Source of the DNA: Prevotella sp. UBA2444
Lineage (GTDB): Bacteria > Bacteroidota > Bacteroidia > Bacteroidales > Bacteroidaceae
Assembly (NCBI GenBank): GCA_002342665.1
Contig: DDQK01000006.1
Span: 1 to 16,944 of the forward strand
Direction of reading: 5' to 3'
Length of the DNA: 16,944 nucleotides
Part shown: one piece after another, positions 7,504 to 14,987 of the stretch
How the letters are laid out: each line of letters starts with the position of its first letter
Numbering within the stretch: position 1 is the stretch's first letter
Program-made: the position numbers and the translations under genes
Notes under the pieces: generated by a model
The model's input: the letters and a program-made list of their open reading frames with translations, nothing else
The model's database searches: none
What the model was told of the DNA's origin: nothing

Positions 7504-8426
7504 TGGAAATCAGTATCATCATACCCGTCTATAATAAGGCCGAATACATCAGCCATTGCTTTGAGAGTCTACTCGCGCAGGACTTTGAAAGCTTCGAGGT
7601 AGTGGCCGTGGACGACGGCAGCACCGATGGCTCCGGCAACCTCTGCGACGAAGCAGCGAAGCGGGATGCCCGCATCCGGGTAATCCATACAGAGAATGGC
7701 GGCGTGACGGCTGCCAGGCGCCGGGGGGTGGAGGCTGCCGAAGGGAGGTACATCATATTCGTGGATGCCGATGATGAATTGCTGCCCGATGCGCTGAAGA
7801 CCCTGTATCAGACCATCACGACGCATGAGGCCGACGAGGTCATCGCCACCTTCTGTACCCAGGACGGCATCCACTCTCCTATCGTTCACCAAGGCTGGCA
7901 AAGAGATACCGACAGTATGCTGCGGGCCGTTGTCACGGGCAAAAACCGTTTCCCGATTCTGTGGGGCATCATCTTCCGGAAAGAGATACTCGACGGATGC
8001 CTTGACACGCCGAGAGAGATCATCGAGGGTGAAGACCTGCTGATGCAGGCGAAGGTGCTGATGAAGCAGCCTCGGGTCTGGTTCATCAGCGACTGCGTCT
8101 ATCGCTATCAGCTGGGACTGCCCAACAGCCGGAAGCATACCCTGGAGCGTGCCCGGCTCTACGACCAGCAGCTGAAGGAAACGCTTGCCCCGCGATGGGA
8201 TGACATGCAGTCGGCCTTTGTGCTTCATCAGTTGAAGGAGTGCGAGCGCTTCATCATCGAAGGACAGTCGGAGGTGAAGGATCGCTATTACCGCCAGGCC
8301 ATCAGAGAGCTGCCTGAAGACATTCCCCTCTACAACCGCATCGTGTGGGCACTTCCCCCTGCCATTGCCGCCCATCTCATCCGATTCTATAGGACTATCA
8401 TCCGAATGAAACAACATAAGTTATGA
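7503..8426 (+). CDS. Family 2 glycosyltransferase
   Basis: 307-residue GT-A fold enzyme that transfers a sugar from a nucleotide donor to a lipid-linked acceptor at the cytoplasmic membrane face. The GT2 signatures are clear: ISIIIPVYN at 3-11, DDGSTDGS at 37-44 and the metal-binding DADD at 88-91. The product specificity cannot be read. The start ATG at 7503 overlaps the flippase stop (TGATG) and is preceded by the purine run AGAAAGAAG. An in-frame ATG at 7476 would add nine residues and reach into the flippase gene, with no family conservation there. The end overlaps the next gene by 4 bases (ATGA). Confidence 0.92.
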   Translation: MEISIIIPVYNKAEYISHCFESLLAQDFESFEVVAVDDGSTDGSGNLCDEAAKRDARIRVIHTENGGVTAARRRGVEAAEGRYIIFVDADDELLPDALKTLYQTITTHEADEVIATFCTQDGIHSPIVHQGWQRDTDSMLRAVVTGKNRFPILWGIIFRKEILDGCLDTPREIIEGEDLLMQAKVLMKQPRVWFISDCVYRYQLGLPNSRKHTLERARLYDQQLKETLAPRWDDMQSAFVLHQLKECERFIIEGQSEVKDRYYRQAIRELPEDIPLYNRIVWALPPAIAAHLIRFYRTIIRMKQHKL

Positions 8427-9445
8427 AATATCCTGCCAAGACCGATATCGCCGTGCTGCTGCTGATGTTCACCCGCAGCGACACATTCCAGCAAGTGTTC
8501 AACGAGGTGCGCAAGGCCCGGCCCTCAAAGCTCTTCCTTTTTCAGGACGGGCCGAGGGGGGAGCGTGACATGGCTGGCATCGAGGCCTGCCGCCAGATAG
8601 CCAGCGATGAGAATATCGACTGGGAGTGCGAGGTACACCGCAACTATCAGGAACAGAACCTCGGCTGCATGACGGCGGGCTACACCTCGCATCGCTGGGC
8701 CTTCACACTGGCCGACAAGGTGATGGTGCTGGAGGACGATGTCGTGCCCTCGCAGTCGTTCTTCCCCTTCTGCAAGGAGATGCTCGACCGCTATGAGCAC
8801 GATGAGCGCGTCACGATGATATCGGGCTTCAATATGGACGAACAGACGCAGGACAGCCCTTACGACTACTTCTTCACCTCGGCCTTCAGCATCTGGGGCT
8901 GGGCGTCGTGGCGAAGGGTAGTGAGCCAGTGGGATGACAATCTCTCATTCCTCGACGACCCCTATAATCTCGACCAGCTGCAACAGCTCATCAAGGCCCG
9001 GGGCTGGAAGAGTGACTTCATCCGTACTTGTCGGCTGCACCGCGAGTCGGGACTCCCGCAGTTTGAGACCATCTTCTGGTCGCACATGATGCTCAACAAC
9101 GGACTGGCCATCATGCCCGCCAAGAATCTCATCAGCAATGTGGGAGCCACGCAGGAGTCGGCCCACTACTCGGCCCTGAGCACGCTGCCGAAGGCTGTGC
9201 GGCGCATCTTCACCATGCAGCGTTACGAACTCACCTTCCCCTTGCAGCATCCGAAGTACATGGTGGACAATGTGGCCTATCAGCAGCGCATGTACCGCTA
9301 CAACGCCTGGGGACACCCGTGGCTGAAGATAAGCCGGTCGATAGAGGAGCTATGGCTGAATCTGACGCACGGCAACTTCAGCCAGATCCCGAAAGCCCTC
9401 ACCCACCGCTTCCGCAAATGGATGGGCACCGACAAGGACATTTAG
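8423..9445 (+). CDS. GT-A glycosyltransferase, HlpA-like
   Basis: 340-residue protein of the group often annotated as hemolytic protein HlpA-like or family A glycosyltransferase. It opens with IAVLLLMFTRSDTFQQVFNEV, a hydrophobic GT-A first strand. The acidic metal-site motif LEDDVVPS has D105 and D106, and the family block FSIWGWASWRR starts at residue 155. No membrane segment is present. The presumed role is another sugar transfer in building the glycan exported by the flippase two genes upstream; sugar and linkage are unknown. It is translationally coupled to the GT2 gene by an ATGA overlap. Its stop overlaps the last base pairs of the converging - strand gene (9442-9445), with no terminator between them. 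Confidence 0.85.
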   Translation: MKYPAKTDIAVLLLMFTRSDTFQQVFNEVRKARPSKLFLFQDGPRGERDMAGIEACRQIASDENIDWECEVHRNYQEQNLGCMTAGYTSHRWAFTLADKVMVLEDDVVPSQSFFPFCKEMLDRYEHDERVTMISGFNMDEQTQDSPYDYFFTSAFSIWGWASWRRVVSQWDDNLSFLDDPYNLDQLQQLIKARGWKSDFIRTCRLHRESGLPQFETIFWSHMMLNNGLAIMPAKNLISNVGATQESAHYSALSTLPKAVRRIFTMQRYELTFPLQHPKYMVDNVAYQQRMYRYNAWGHPWLKISRSIEELWLNLTHGNFSQIPKALTHRFRKWMGTDKDI

Positions 9446-10866
9446 AGCGTAGCCCTGATGGGTGTCAGCAGGAAGTCCGTCAGCAAACAGCCATTATATA
9501 TAAATAGGTAAAGCGTCAGCATCAGGATGACACCCCGCAGCGCCTGATGCCGCCAGCCTTGCGCTGCCTTCAACAGAAAAGCCGTCGCGATGGGCAGGAC
9601 GAACATGAAGTGGGGAGCCATGATATGCACCTCGTTGATGCCGAAGCCCAGCACCAGATGCAGGAAGAGGTCGAAGCCCAGGCATGAGAGGCATAGCCAC
9701 AGGAACCGGCTACGGCGACCGCACCAGACGCCGGCAGCGAAGAGCAACAGGATGACGGCCTCTATCAGATAGCTGAACCACCAATTATACTTGACGAACA
9801 CCGGGCGATGCACCAGCGTGTCTTGAAGGAAATACTGCTGATGGAACTGCAGCGCCTCGCCGAAGAGATTCTCATAGATCGTCTGCCAGCGGTCGGTGGT
9901 GATGTCCGTCCAACGGAGGAATCCCTCTTTCTCCATTGGTGTGCCGCTCTTGGCAGCCTGAATGCGTAGCACCTTCTCGCGCTTGGCTTTCTTTACTTCA
10001 AACTTGGCCCGCTCCTCAGGCGACATCTTGGCCACGCGGGCTGCCAGTGCCTTGGCCTTGGCAATTTTCTCCTCCTGCCGCTGCTTCTCCTTGGGTTCAA
10101 CGAATGTGTGGTATTCCCACGTGGCCGTCAGCCAGAGCAGGGCGGCGGGCAACGCCACCGCCAGCAGCAGATACTTGGGGCGGAAGAAGTTGCGCAGATT
10201 AACGAACAGGCCCGAGAGGAATACCTTAATGCCATTGGATAGTGTGACGCCTGCCGTGATGTAGAAGAAGAGTGCCGACTGCCACCAAGTGAACTTGCGC
10301 CCCTTCTGAATGCATCGCCCGGAGATATAGAGTACCGTGAGCAACAGCAGCATGGAGAGCGTGAAGTGGTCGGGTACGATGACCGACAGCATGATATAGG
10401 CCAGGGAATAGAAGAAGGTGGAGAGCAGTGCGGCATCGAACCGCTGCAAGCCGACGACCTCGCGGTGTATCCTATATATGAATAGGTAGGAGTAGAGTGA
10501 ACAGAAGGTCAGTACCGACGCCACGATATACTGCACGCAGTTGATGCCGAAGAGCCACGTCAGCCCCTCGTTCAGCAGATACAGCGGCCAGATCATGAAG
10601 GCCAGCAGCGGATGGCGGTACACCTGATAGACGGTGCCCCAGTCGGTAATGCCAAGGTAGGTATAAGGGTCGTAGCCCGCCAGATGGAATTCCCGCTCGA
10701 ACACCTTCCAGTAGGGCCCGAAGCCTGACTGCATGAAGAGGTCGTGGAGACGGTAGATGAACAGGCCATTGAGGGCTACGATGACTATCAGAGCCACCAC
10801 AGCCATCACCCGCTCTTCACGCCGGATGCGAAACACGGAAGTATCCTTCAATCCTTCCTCACTCAT
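9442..10866 (-). CDS. Polytopic membrane protein, possible GT-C transferase (copy 2)
   Basis: 474-residue inner-membrane protein with about ten hydrophobic segments. From memory it belongs to DUF6080; no biochemical role is known to me. It is a clear paralog of its neighbour at 10859-12223. Shared blocks include GYDPYTY, TDWG (D75), RHPLL (from 84), FGINC, VPDHF (about 165-169), ITAGVTLSNG and VLGFGINEVHIM. An acidic first outer loop followed by RHPLL recalls GT-C glycosyltransferases that use polyprenyl-phosphate sugars, but this is inference. Residues of about 257-308 form a Lys/Glu/Arg/Ala-rich stretch that should be a helical, perhaps coiled-coil, soluble loop, longer than in the paralog. 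I chose the ATG at 10866 (MSEEGLKD) because it overlaps the upstream stop by only 8 bases (ATGAGTGA). An in-frame ATG at 10911 would overlap by 53. It is the last gene of the - strand run. Confidence 0.8.
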   Translation of the reverse strand: MSEEGLKDTSVFRIRREERVMAVVALIVIVALNGLFIYRLHDLFMQSGFGPYWKVFEREFHLAGYDPYTYLGITDWGTVYQVYRHPLLAFMIWPLYLLNEGLTWLFGINCVQYIVASVLTFCSLYSYLFIYRIHREVVGLQRFDAALLSTFFYSLAYIMLSVIVPDHFTLSMLLLLTVLYISGRCIQKGRKFTWWQSALFFYITAGVTLSNGIKVFLSGLFVNLRNFFRPKYLLLAVALPAALLWLTATWEYHTFVEPKEKQRQEEKIAKAKALAARVAKMSPEERAKFEVKKAKREKVLRIQAAKSGTPMEKEGFLRWTDITTDRWQTIYENLFGEALQFHQQYFLQDTLVHRPVFVKYNWWFSYLIEAVILLLFAAGVWCGRRSRFLWLCLSCLGFDLFLHLVLGFGINEVHIMAPHFMFVLPIATAFLLKAAQGWRHQALRGVILMLTLYLFIYNGCLLTDFLLTPIRATL

Positions 10867-12223
10867 ACCAGAATCCTGTATAGACAGGGGCTTGCTGCAT
10901 CCAATCGGCAATCAGCCCCACATTATGAACAAACAGATAGAGCGTCAGCACCACAAGCGATAAGCGTAGGGCCCAGCGCCAGCGCCCCTTGAGCCGCAGC
11001 ATCAGACAGCCCACGGCGATGGGGATGACGTATATCCAGTGAGCCGACATGATATAGACCTCGTTGATGGCGAAGCCCAGCACGAGGTGCATCAGCACAT
11101 CGGGCACGATACCCAGCAGTGCCATCCACAACAACCGGTTTCTGTAGCCACAGACGATGCCCGCCAAGAGGAGCAGCACGATCAAGGCCTCTACGGCATA
11201 GTTAATCCACGAACGGTACTGCAGCAACACGGGTCGATAGCTGGTCAGGATGTCGTCGAGCACCCATTCCTCGTGCATCAGTATCGACTCTCCGAAGAAA
11301 TTCTCTATCAGCGTCTCGTCGCGGGGCGTGGTGGTGTCAGTCCACTTCAGCAGACTGCCCGGGCCCAGCGGTATACCCTTGTGGATGACCCACGGGGCAT
11401 TCTTGTAGCGCTCATGGTTCCTGCGGGCCTTGGCCATCATCTCGGCCTTGTGGGCCTCGAAGTACTCCTGTTCTGCCTTTTGCTTGGGGTAGACGTAGAT
11501 CCGCTCCTCCCATAGACCAAGACCTGTCATCAACAGCGCAGGCAGCACCACCGCCAGCAGGAGGAACCGCCACTGGAAGAAGTGTCGTCCCCGTGCTATC
11601 CACTCTGCGGCATATACCTTTGCACCATTGGTCAGCGTCACGCCCGAAGTGATGACAAACAGCAGTGCCGTCTGCCACCAGCGCAGCATGCGACCCTCCT
11701 GCCGGGCCTTGCCTATCGTATAGAGGGAGATGAGTATCAGCATGAGGGAGATGCCGAAATGGTCGGGCACGAAATAGGTGGCCATGATATAGCCGAAACT
11801 GAAGAACAGGAGCGTCAGCAGCGAGGCATCCCAACGGCCGATACCTATCAGCTGGTGTAGGATGCGATGGAGGTAGACGGCTGTGTAGAAAGCACATATC
11901 AGCAGGATGACGGCAGCGATGTACATCGCACAGTTGATGCCCGTCAGGGAGATCAGGGCCTGGTTCATGCCGTAAGGCAGATACATCAGATAGGGTAGCA
12001 GCGGATGGCGCAGCACGTCGTACTTCATCCCCCAGTCGGTCAGTACATTGTAGGTGATGGGGTCGAAGCCGGAGACGTGGTAATAGTAGGAGAGCGTCTT
12101 CCCATAGTCGTCGCCCACCACGTTGAGGAGGCCGTCGTACTTGCAGAATATCATCGTGTTGAGCACGATGAGCAGCAGCACGATGGCGGCACCTGTCAAC
12201 AGTTCCACGCGATTAGTTTTCAT
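10859..12223 (-). CDS. Polytopic membrane protein, possible GT-C transferase (copy 1)
   Basis: 454-residue polytopic inner-membrane protein, paralog of the gene just downstream, probably DUF6080. After the first helix (LTGAAIVLLLIVLNTMIF) it carries GDDYGKT, then SGFDPITY, TDWG (D63), RHPLL, TGINC, VPDHF (about 152-156), ITSGVTLTNG, LLKWTDTTTP and VLGFAINEVYIM. The acidic residues in the first outer loop fit a GT-C-like active site, which is unproven. A basic soluble loop of about 40 residues (from KQKAEQEYFEAHK) is shorter than in the paralog. The start is uncertain: the ATG at 12223 overlaps the phosphatase gene by 11 bases, and one at 12253 overlaps by 41. I prefer the shorter overlap. Neighbours suggest a role in surface glycan or lipid modification. 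Confidence 0.78.
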   Translation of the reverse strand: MKTNRVELLTGAAIVLLLIVLNTMIFCKYDGLLNVVGDDYGKTLSYYYHVSGFDPITYNVLTDWGMKYDVLRHPLLPYLMYLPYGMNQALISLTGINCAMYIAAVILLICAFYTAVYLHRILHQLIGIGRWDASLLTLLFFSFGYIMATYFVPDHFGISLMLILISLYTIGKARQEGRMLRWWQTALLFVITSGVTLTNGAKVYAAEWIARGRHFFQWRFLLLAVVLPALLMTGLGLWEERIYVYPKQKAEQEYFEAHKAEMMAKARRNHERYKNAPWVIHKGIPLGPGSLLKWTDTTTPRDETLIENFFGESILMHEEWVLDDILTSYRPVLLQYRSWINYAVEALIVLLLLAGIVCGYRNRLLWMALLGIVPDVLMHLVLGFAINEVYIMSAHWIYVIPIAVGCLMLRLKGRWRWALRLSLVVLTLYLFVHNVGLIADWMQQAPVYTGFWYE

Positions 12224-12806
12224 CGGCTCTGAATGGTTTGTAGTGTGACTCATCGGCGAAGGCCAGCAACTCCCGGTCTCCCCGGCTGTCGCCGTAGGCC
12301 GTCAGGTGATAGTCTTTGCGGTGGGGATAGCATTCGAGGATACGGTTCACCTTCTCCTGACCGTAGCAGTTGCGGGTCAGGAAACGGCCCGTCAGTCGTC
12401 CGTCGTTCACTTCTATCTGTGTGCCCATCACCTGTACTGAGGGGAAGAAGGGCTTCATCCAGTTGTCTATCGAAGCGCTGACGATGAGCACCACGGCTCC
12501 TTCGGCCTGTGCCTGACGGAGGGTTGCCTCGCCTTTTGGTCTCAGCAGGTGCCGGTTGTCTGCGGCAAAGCGCTGGCACAGGGCATTGAATTCTTGGAGC
12601 GCCATCCCTCGGAAGAAATAAGAAAAGACCCGCTGCTTGGCTTTCCAGTTTGGATAGAGCCCCAGTTTCATCAGCACCAACAGCGGGGAATAGCGCAGGA
12701 ATCCCAGCAGGAAGCGGGAGGTGCCGCAGGCATAGCGGATGAATGCCAGCAGCGTATCGCGGGTGGTCAGCGTCCCATCGAAGTCGAAAGCCACTATCCT
12801 CTTCAT
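12213..12806 (-). CDS. HAD-IB family phosphatase
   Basis: 197-residue soluble haloacid dehalogenase superfamily hydrolase of subfamily IB, related in shape to SerB. All four motifs are present: DFDGTLT at 8-14 (nucleophile D8, acid/base D10), S110 in IVSAS, K152 in GQEKV, and GDSRGD at 172-177. A helical cap of about 70 residues lies between motifs I and II (FLLGFLRYSPLL, then YFFRGMAL). The substrate is unknown. HAD-IB members of this length often sit with prenyl-sugar or lipid enzymes, and here the gene precedes two polytopic membrane proteins, so a lipid-linked phosphate is a reasonable but unproven guess. The end overlaps the next gene. Upstream is an 82-bp gap filled mostly by an octanucleotide array. 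Confidence 0.87.
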   Translation of the reverse strand: MKRIVAFDFDGTLTTRDTLLAFIRYACGTSRFLLGFLRYSPLLVLMKLGLYPNWKAKQRVFSYFFRGMALQEFNALCQRFAADNRHLLRPKGEATLRQAQAEGAVVLIVSASIDNWMKPFFPSVQVMGTQIEVNDGRLTGRFLTRNCYGQEKVNRILECYPHRKDYHLTAYGDSRGDRELLAFADESHYKPFRADEN

Positions 12807-12833
12807 ATTATGATCTTTTCAATTACTCCTTTT

Positions 12834-12913
12834 CAATTCTTCAATTTCCCAATTCTTCAATTTTCCAATTCTTCAATCCTTCAATTCTTCAATTCTTCAA
12901 TTTTCCAATCCCC
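12834..12913. repeat. Octanucleotide tandem array (CAATTCTT, 10 units)
   Basis: Ten CAAT motifs start at exactly 8-base steps: 12834, 12842, 12850, 12858, 12866, 12874, 12882, 12890, 12898 and 12906. The consensus unit is CAATTCTT with variants such as CAATTTTC and CAATCCTT. The right third encodes the last residues of the acyltransferase (KLKN and stop on the - strand). The rest fills the gap before the phosphatase gene. In the CAATTCTT consensus, any reading frame meets TGA within 24 bases, so unit-number changes would mostly alter spacing and a few C-terminal residues. Confidence 0.9.
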
Positions 12914-13869
12914 CGCTGTAGCAGCCAGGCCAGTGGGATGGTGATTATGATGGTGAGCAGGGCTGTAGGCCAGTAGCCCAGGTGGTAGGGCGTGATATAG
13001 TCCATCACGAAATGGTCGTGGATGAGATAGGCCTCCAGGCTGAGGGCTCCGAAGAAGGCACAGAAACGGTTGAACCACCGTGGCGTACGACGGAACAAAC
13101 GGTTGAGCATCAGGATGAGTGTCACGGTGAAGGGGATGTAGATCATCCGTTCCACAAACAGGGGGAACCGTCCGTGGGTCACCTGCTCCAGATAGACACA
13201 CGAGGCGAAGGTGGCAACGAACGTGATGAGTATCAGCCAGATACCGGCTCCGTCGATCTTGGTCTCCCGTCGGATGATCTCTCCGCAGTTGATGCCGATG
13301 AAGAAGATAGGCACGCGGCTCCAGAATATCTCGATGTGCCCTACGGCCTCGTGCAACGGACGAATCCACTGCACCAGCACGCACCAGAGTATCATCAGCA
13401 CCGGCAGCCAGCGATAGATGGGATGGCGCCCGATCAGTCGCATGTAGGGCGGTGCCCAGAGGTAGAGCATCATGATGGCGGGGATGTACCAGAAGGTCAG
13501 CTCGTCGTGCAGCCAGAAGTCCCAGTTGATGGTGATGTCGCCTATCAGGTCGATGAGGCTGCCCTTCGCCGGATTGAAGCGGGGTATGTAGTAGAGGGCT
13601 GCCATCAGGAGCCAGGCGGGATAGATGCGCAGCAGGCGCCGTTTGTAGAACTGCCATACATCGGGATTTCTGACCCATGAGAACCACAGGCCGACCCCGC
13701 TCAGGAAGAGGAACATATCCACCCCGACATTGCCGCAGCGACGCAGTCCGAAGAAGTCGTCGCTTCGGGCCAGCGGCACGTGGAAGAGGATGATGAAGAG
13801 CATCGCCGCCCCCATCAGTTCTCCGCGATAGCGGCTCACATTGGCCAGTTCGATGTCCTTGATCTTCAT
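12889..13869 (-). CDS. Acyltransferase family 3 membrane protein (second of pair)
   Basis: 326-residue polytopic protein of the acyltransferase-3 family (OafA/NodX type), which O-acetylates or O-acylates surface glycans at the inner membrane. It has MLFIILFHVPLAR with H30 at the conserved histidine place, GNVGVDMFLFLSGVGLW (the GxxGVxxFFxLSG-like block) and KRRLLRIYPAW. About ten hydrophobic segments follow. The arginine normally ten residues before the histidine is replaced by M19 (LMGAAMLFIILFH). The start at 13869 overlaps the upstream acyltransferase stop as ATGA. A longer in-frame ORF back to 14262 is only the other frame of that gene. The last residues, GKLKN and stop, are encoded by the octanucleotide array, so the C-terminal tail is set by repeat DNA. 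Confidence 0.87.
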   Translation of the reverse strand: MKIKDIELANVSRYRGELMGAAMLFIILFHVPLARSDDFFGLRRCGNVGVDMFLFLSGVGLWFSWVRNPDVWQFYKRRLLRIYPAWLLMAALYYIPRFNPAKGSLIDLIGDITINWDFWLHDELTFWYIPAIMMLYLWAPPYMRLIGRHPIYRWLPVLMILWCVLVQWIRPLHEAVGHIEIFWSRVPIFFIGINCGEIIRRETKIDGAGIWLILITFVATFASCVYLEQVTHGRFPLFVERMIYIPFTVTLILMLNRLFRRTPRWFNRFCAFFGALSLEAYLIHDHFVMDYITPYHLGYWPTALLTIIITIPLAWLLQRGIGKLKN

Positions 13870-14987
13870 AGGCGGGGAGCAGGGATGCGGTCGATGATTT
13901 GTTTCACGGCCCAGGCCATTGCAATGGCCACGATGATGTAGAGCAGCAGACCGTCGTAGATGTCCTGTTTCCATGCCACGGTGATGAAGAGCTTGCGGGC
14001 AGTGGGATGGGCCACGAAGAGGGCTGCCGAGAGACTGCCCAGCCAGACTGTCGCCGAGAGCATCCACTGCGGCATGGCTTTCACCAGGGCGACGGTTCCG
14101 ACGATGATGATGACGGGTATCCACAGCCAGGCCTGGAAATGGAAGCTCATGGCTACTGTCAAGGCACACGAGACGATGAAAACTAACGACCAAGTCAGGC
14201 GGGGGTGGCTGCTTACTGTCTGTTTCCCGGTAGGAAACTGTTTGTTTCCCAGTAGGAAACAACTTGTTTCCCGGCAGGAAACTCTTGCTAAGAGTATACC
14301 TAAGCCGAAGGGAAGTATACCCCCAATGGCATTATATCGTAAGTAGTTGAGAACTTCGCCCTCTGGATCGCAGAAAGCCTGCAGCAGCCAGCAGCCGGCT
14401 ATCAAGGCAATGACCCAGAGCGAGCTGCGCCGATAGAGTAGCAGTCGATAGACGATGTAGAGCTCCATCATCAGTCCGAAGAACCAGTAGATACCGGGCC
14501 AGATGATCTTGTCGGGGTGGGGGAACACGTTGATGCACATCAGCAGCTGGGCAATAACTTTCTTCCAATGGAAGGCGAAGCGCCCCGGTGTGACGGCATC
14601 CACCACAAGGAACAGCGAGAAGCCCACGATGAGCATCCGCAGCAGCTTCAGATAATTATAGCGCAGGAAGGCGGATATCCCGGATAACCCGGATGATCCG
14701 GATATTCCGGATAATCCGGATTCATACTTCCTCACCAGCCCAAAACCACTGAGAAAGAGAAACACAGGCACCCCGTAATGCCCGAAAAAGGAGAGCAGAT
14801 GCACGGGGAGCAGCTCGTCGGGCTGCATCAGCTGCTGCCACAGCCGCGAGCTGTTCATGGCAAAGAACCTGAACTCATTCTCCTGGACGATACGGCCGAT
14901 GAAATGGCAGTAATTGTGCAGCACGATAGCCATGATGGCCAGGCCCCGCATGGCAGTACATTCCTTCCGTGTCAATATCTCGTTCAT
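13866..14987 (-). CDS. Acyltransferase family 3 membrane protein with repeat-built loops (first of pair)
   Basis: 373-residue polytopic acyltransferase-3 protein. The N-terminus has RGLAIMAIVLHNYCHF (R14, H24), then HYGVPVFLFLSGFGLVRKYES and LKLLRMLIVGF, the expected first helices and LSG block. It probably acylates or acetylates a glycan. Two loops are built from tandem DNA repeats. Residues 88 to about 105 are Ser-Gly-rich (SGLSGISGSSGL) from a 9-bp unit. Residues 234 to about 255 come from a 22-bp palindromic unit read in three frames (VSCRETS, CFLLGNK, QFPTGKQ). The start at 14987 overlaps the upstream gene stop as ATGA and the stop overlaps the next start the same way, so the three genes are coupled. 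The gene is intact here. A change of one 22-bp unit would break it. Confidence 0.86.
   Translation of the reverse strand: MNEILTRKECTAMRGLAIMAIVLHNYCHFIGRIVQENEFRFFAMNSSRLWQQLMQPDELLPVHLLSFFGHYGVPVFLFLSGFGLVRKYESGLSGISGSSGLSGISAFLRYNYLKLLRMLIVGFSLFLVVDAVTPGRFAFHWKKVIAQLLMCINVFPHPDKIIWPGIYWFFGLMMELYIVYRLLLYRRSSLWVIALIAGCWLLQAFCDPEGEVLNYLRYNAIGGILPFGLGILLARVSCRETSCFLLGNKQFPTGKQTVSSHPRLTWSLVFIVSCALTVAMSFHFQAWLWIPVIIIVGTVALVKAMPQWMLSATVWLGSLSAALFVAHPTARKLFITVAWKQDIYDGLLLYIIVAIAMAWAVKQIIDRIPAPRL
14222..14287. repeat. Three 22-bp palindromic tandem repeats inside the acyltransferase gene
   Basis: Copies begin at 14222, 14244 and 14266. Each starts with a 17-base inverted repeat, GTTTCC-(C[GA]G[TC]A)-GGAAAC, followed by five more variable bases. 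Each copy can fold as a 6-bp hairpin. The unit length of 22 is not a multiple of three, but three copies make 66 bp and keep the frame. On the - strand an out-of-frame TAA lies just beyond the array at 14213-14215. Confidence 0.92.
14672..14725. repeat. 9-bp tandem repeat (CGGATAATC), about six units, coding
   Basis: Units start at 14672, 14681, 14690, 14699, 14708 and 14717. Each begins CGGAT and differs in the last four bases; the final unit (CGGATTCAT) and the first are the most diverged. On the - strand they encode Ser-Gly-Leu/Ile/Ser tripeptides in the first cytoplasmic loop region of the acyltransferase. Unit gain or loss would stay in frame and only change loop length. Confidence 0.88.

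Noticed and set aside
13870..14262. Long in-frame extension of the second acyltransferase
   Set aside because: It is the alternative frame of the first acyltransferase; the extension is low-complexity (His/Pro/Arg-rich) and the family begins at 13869. Its possible use after a repeat change is noted as a finding.
14222..14287. CRISPR-like array
   Set aside because: Only three copies, with 5-bp gaps and no spacers, inside a coding sequence; this is a tandem repeat.
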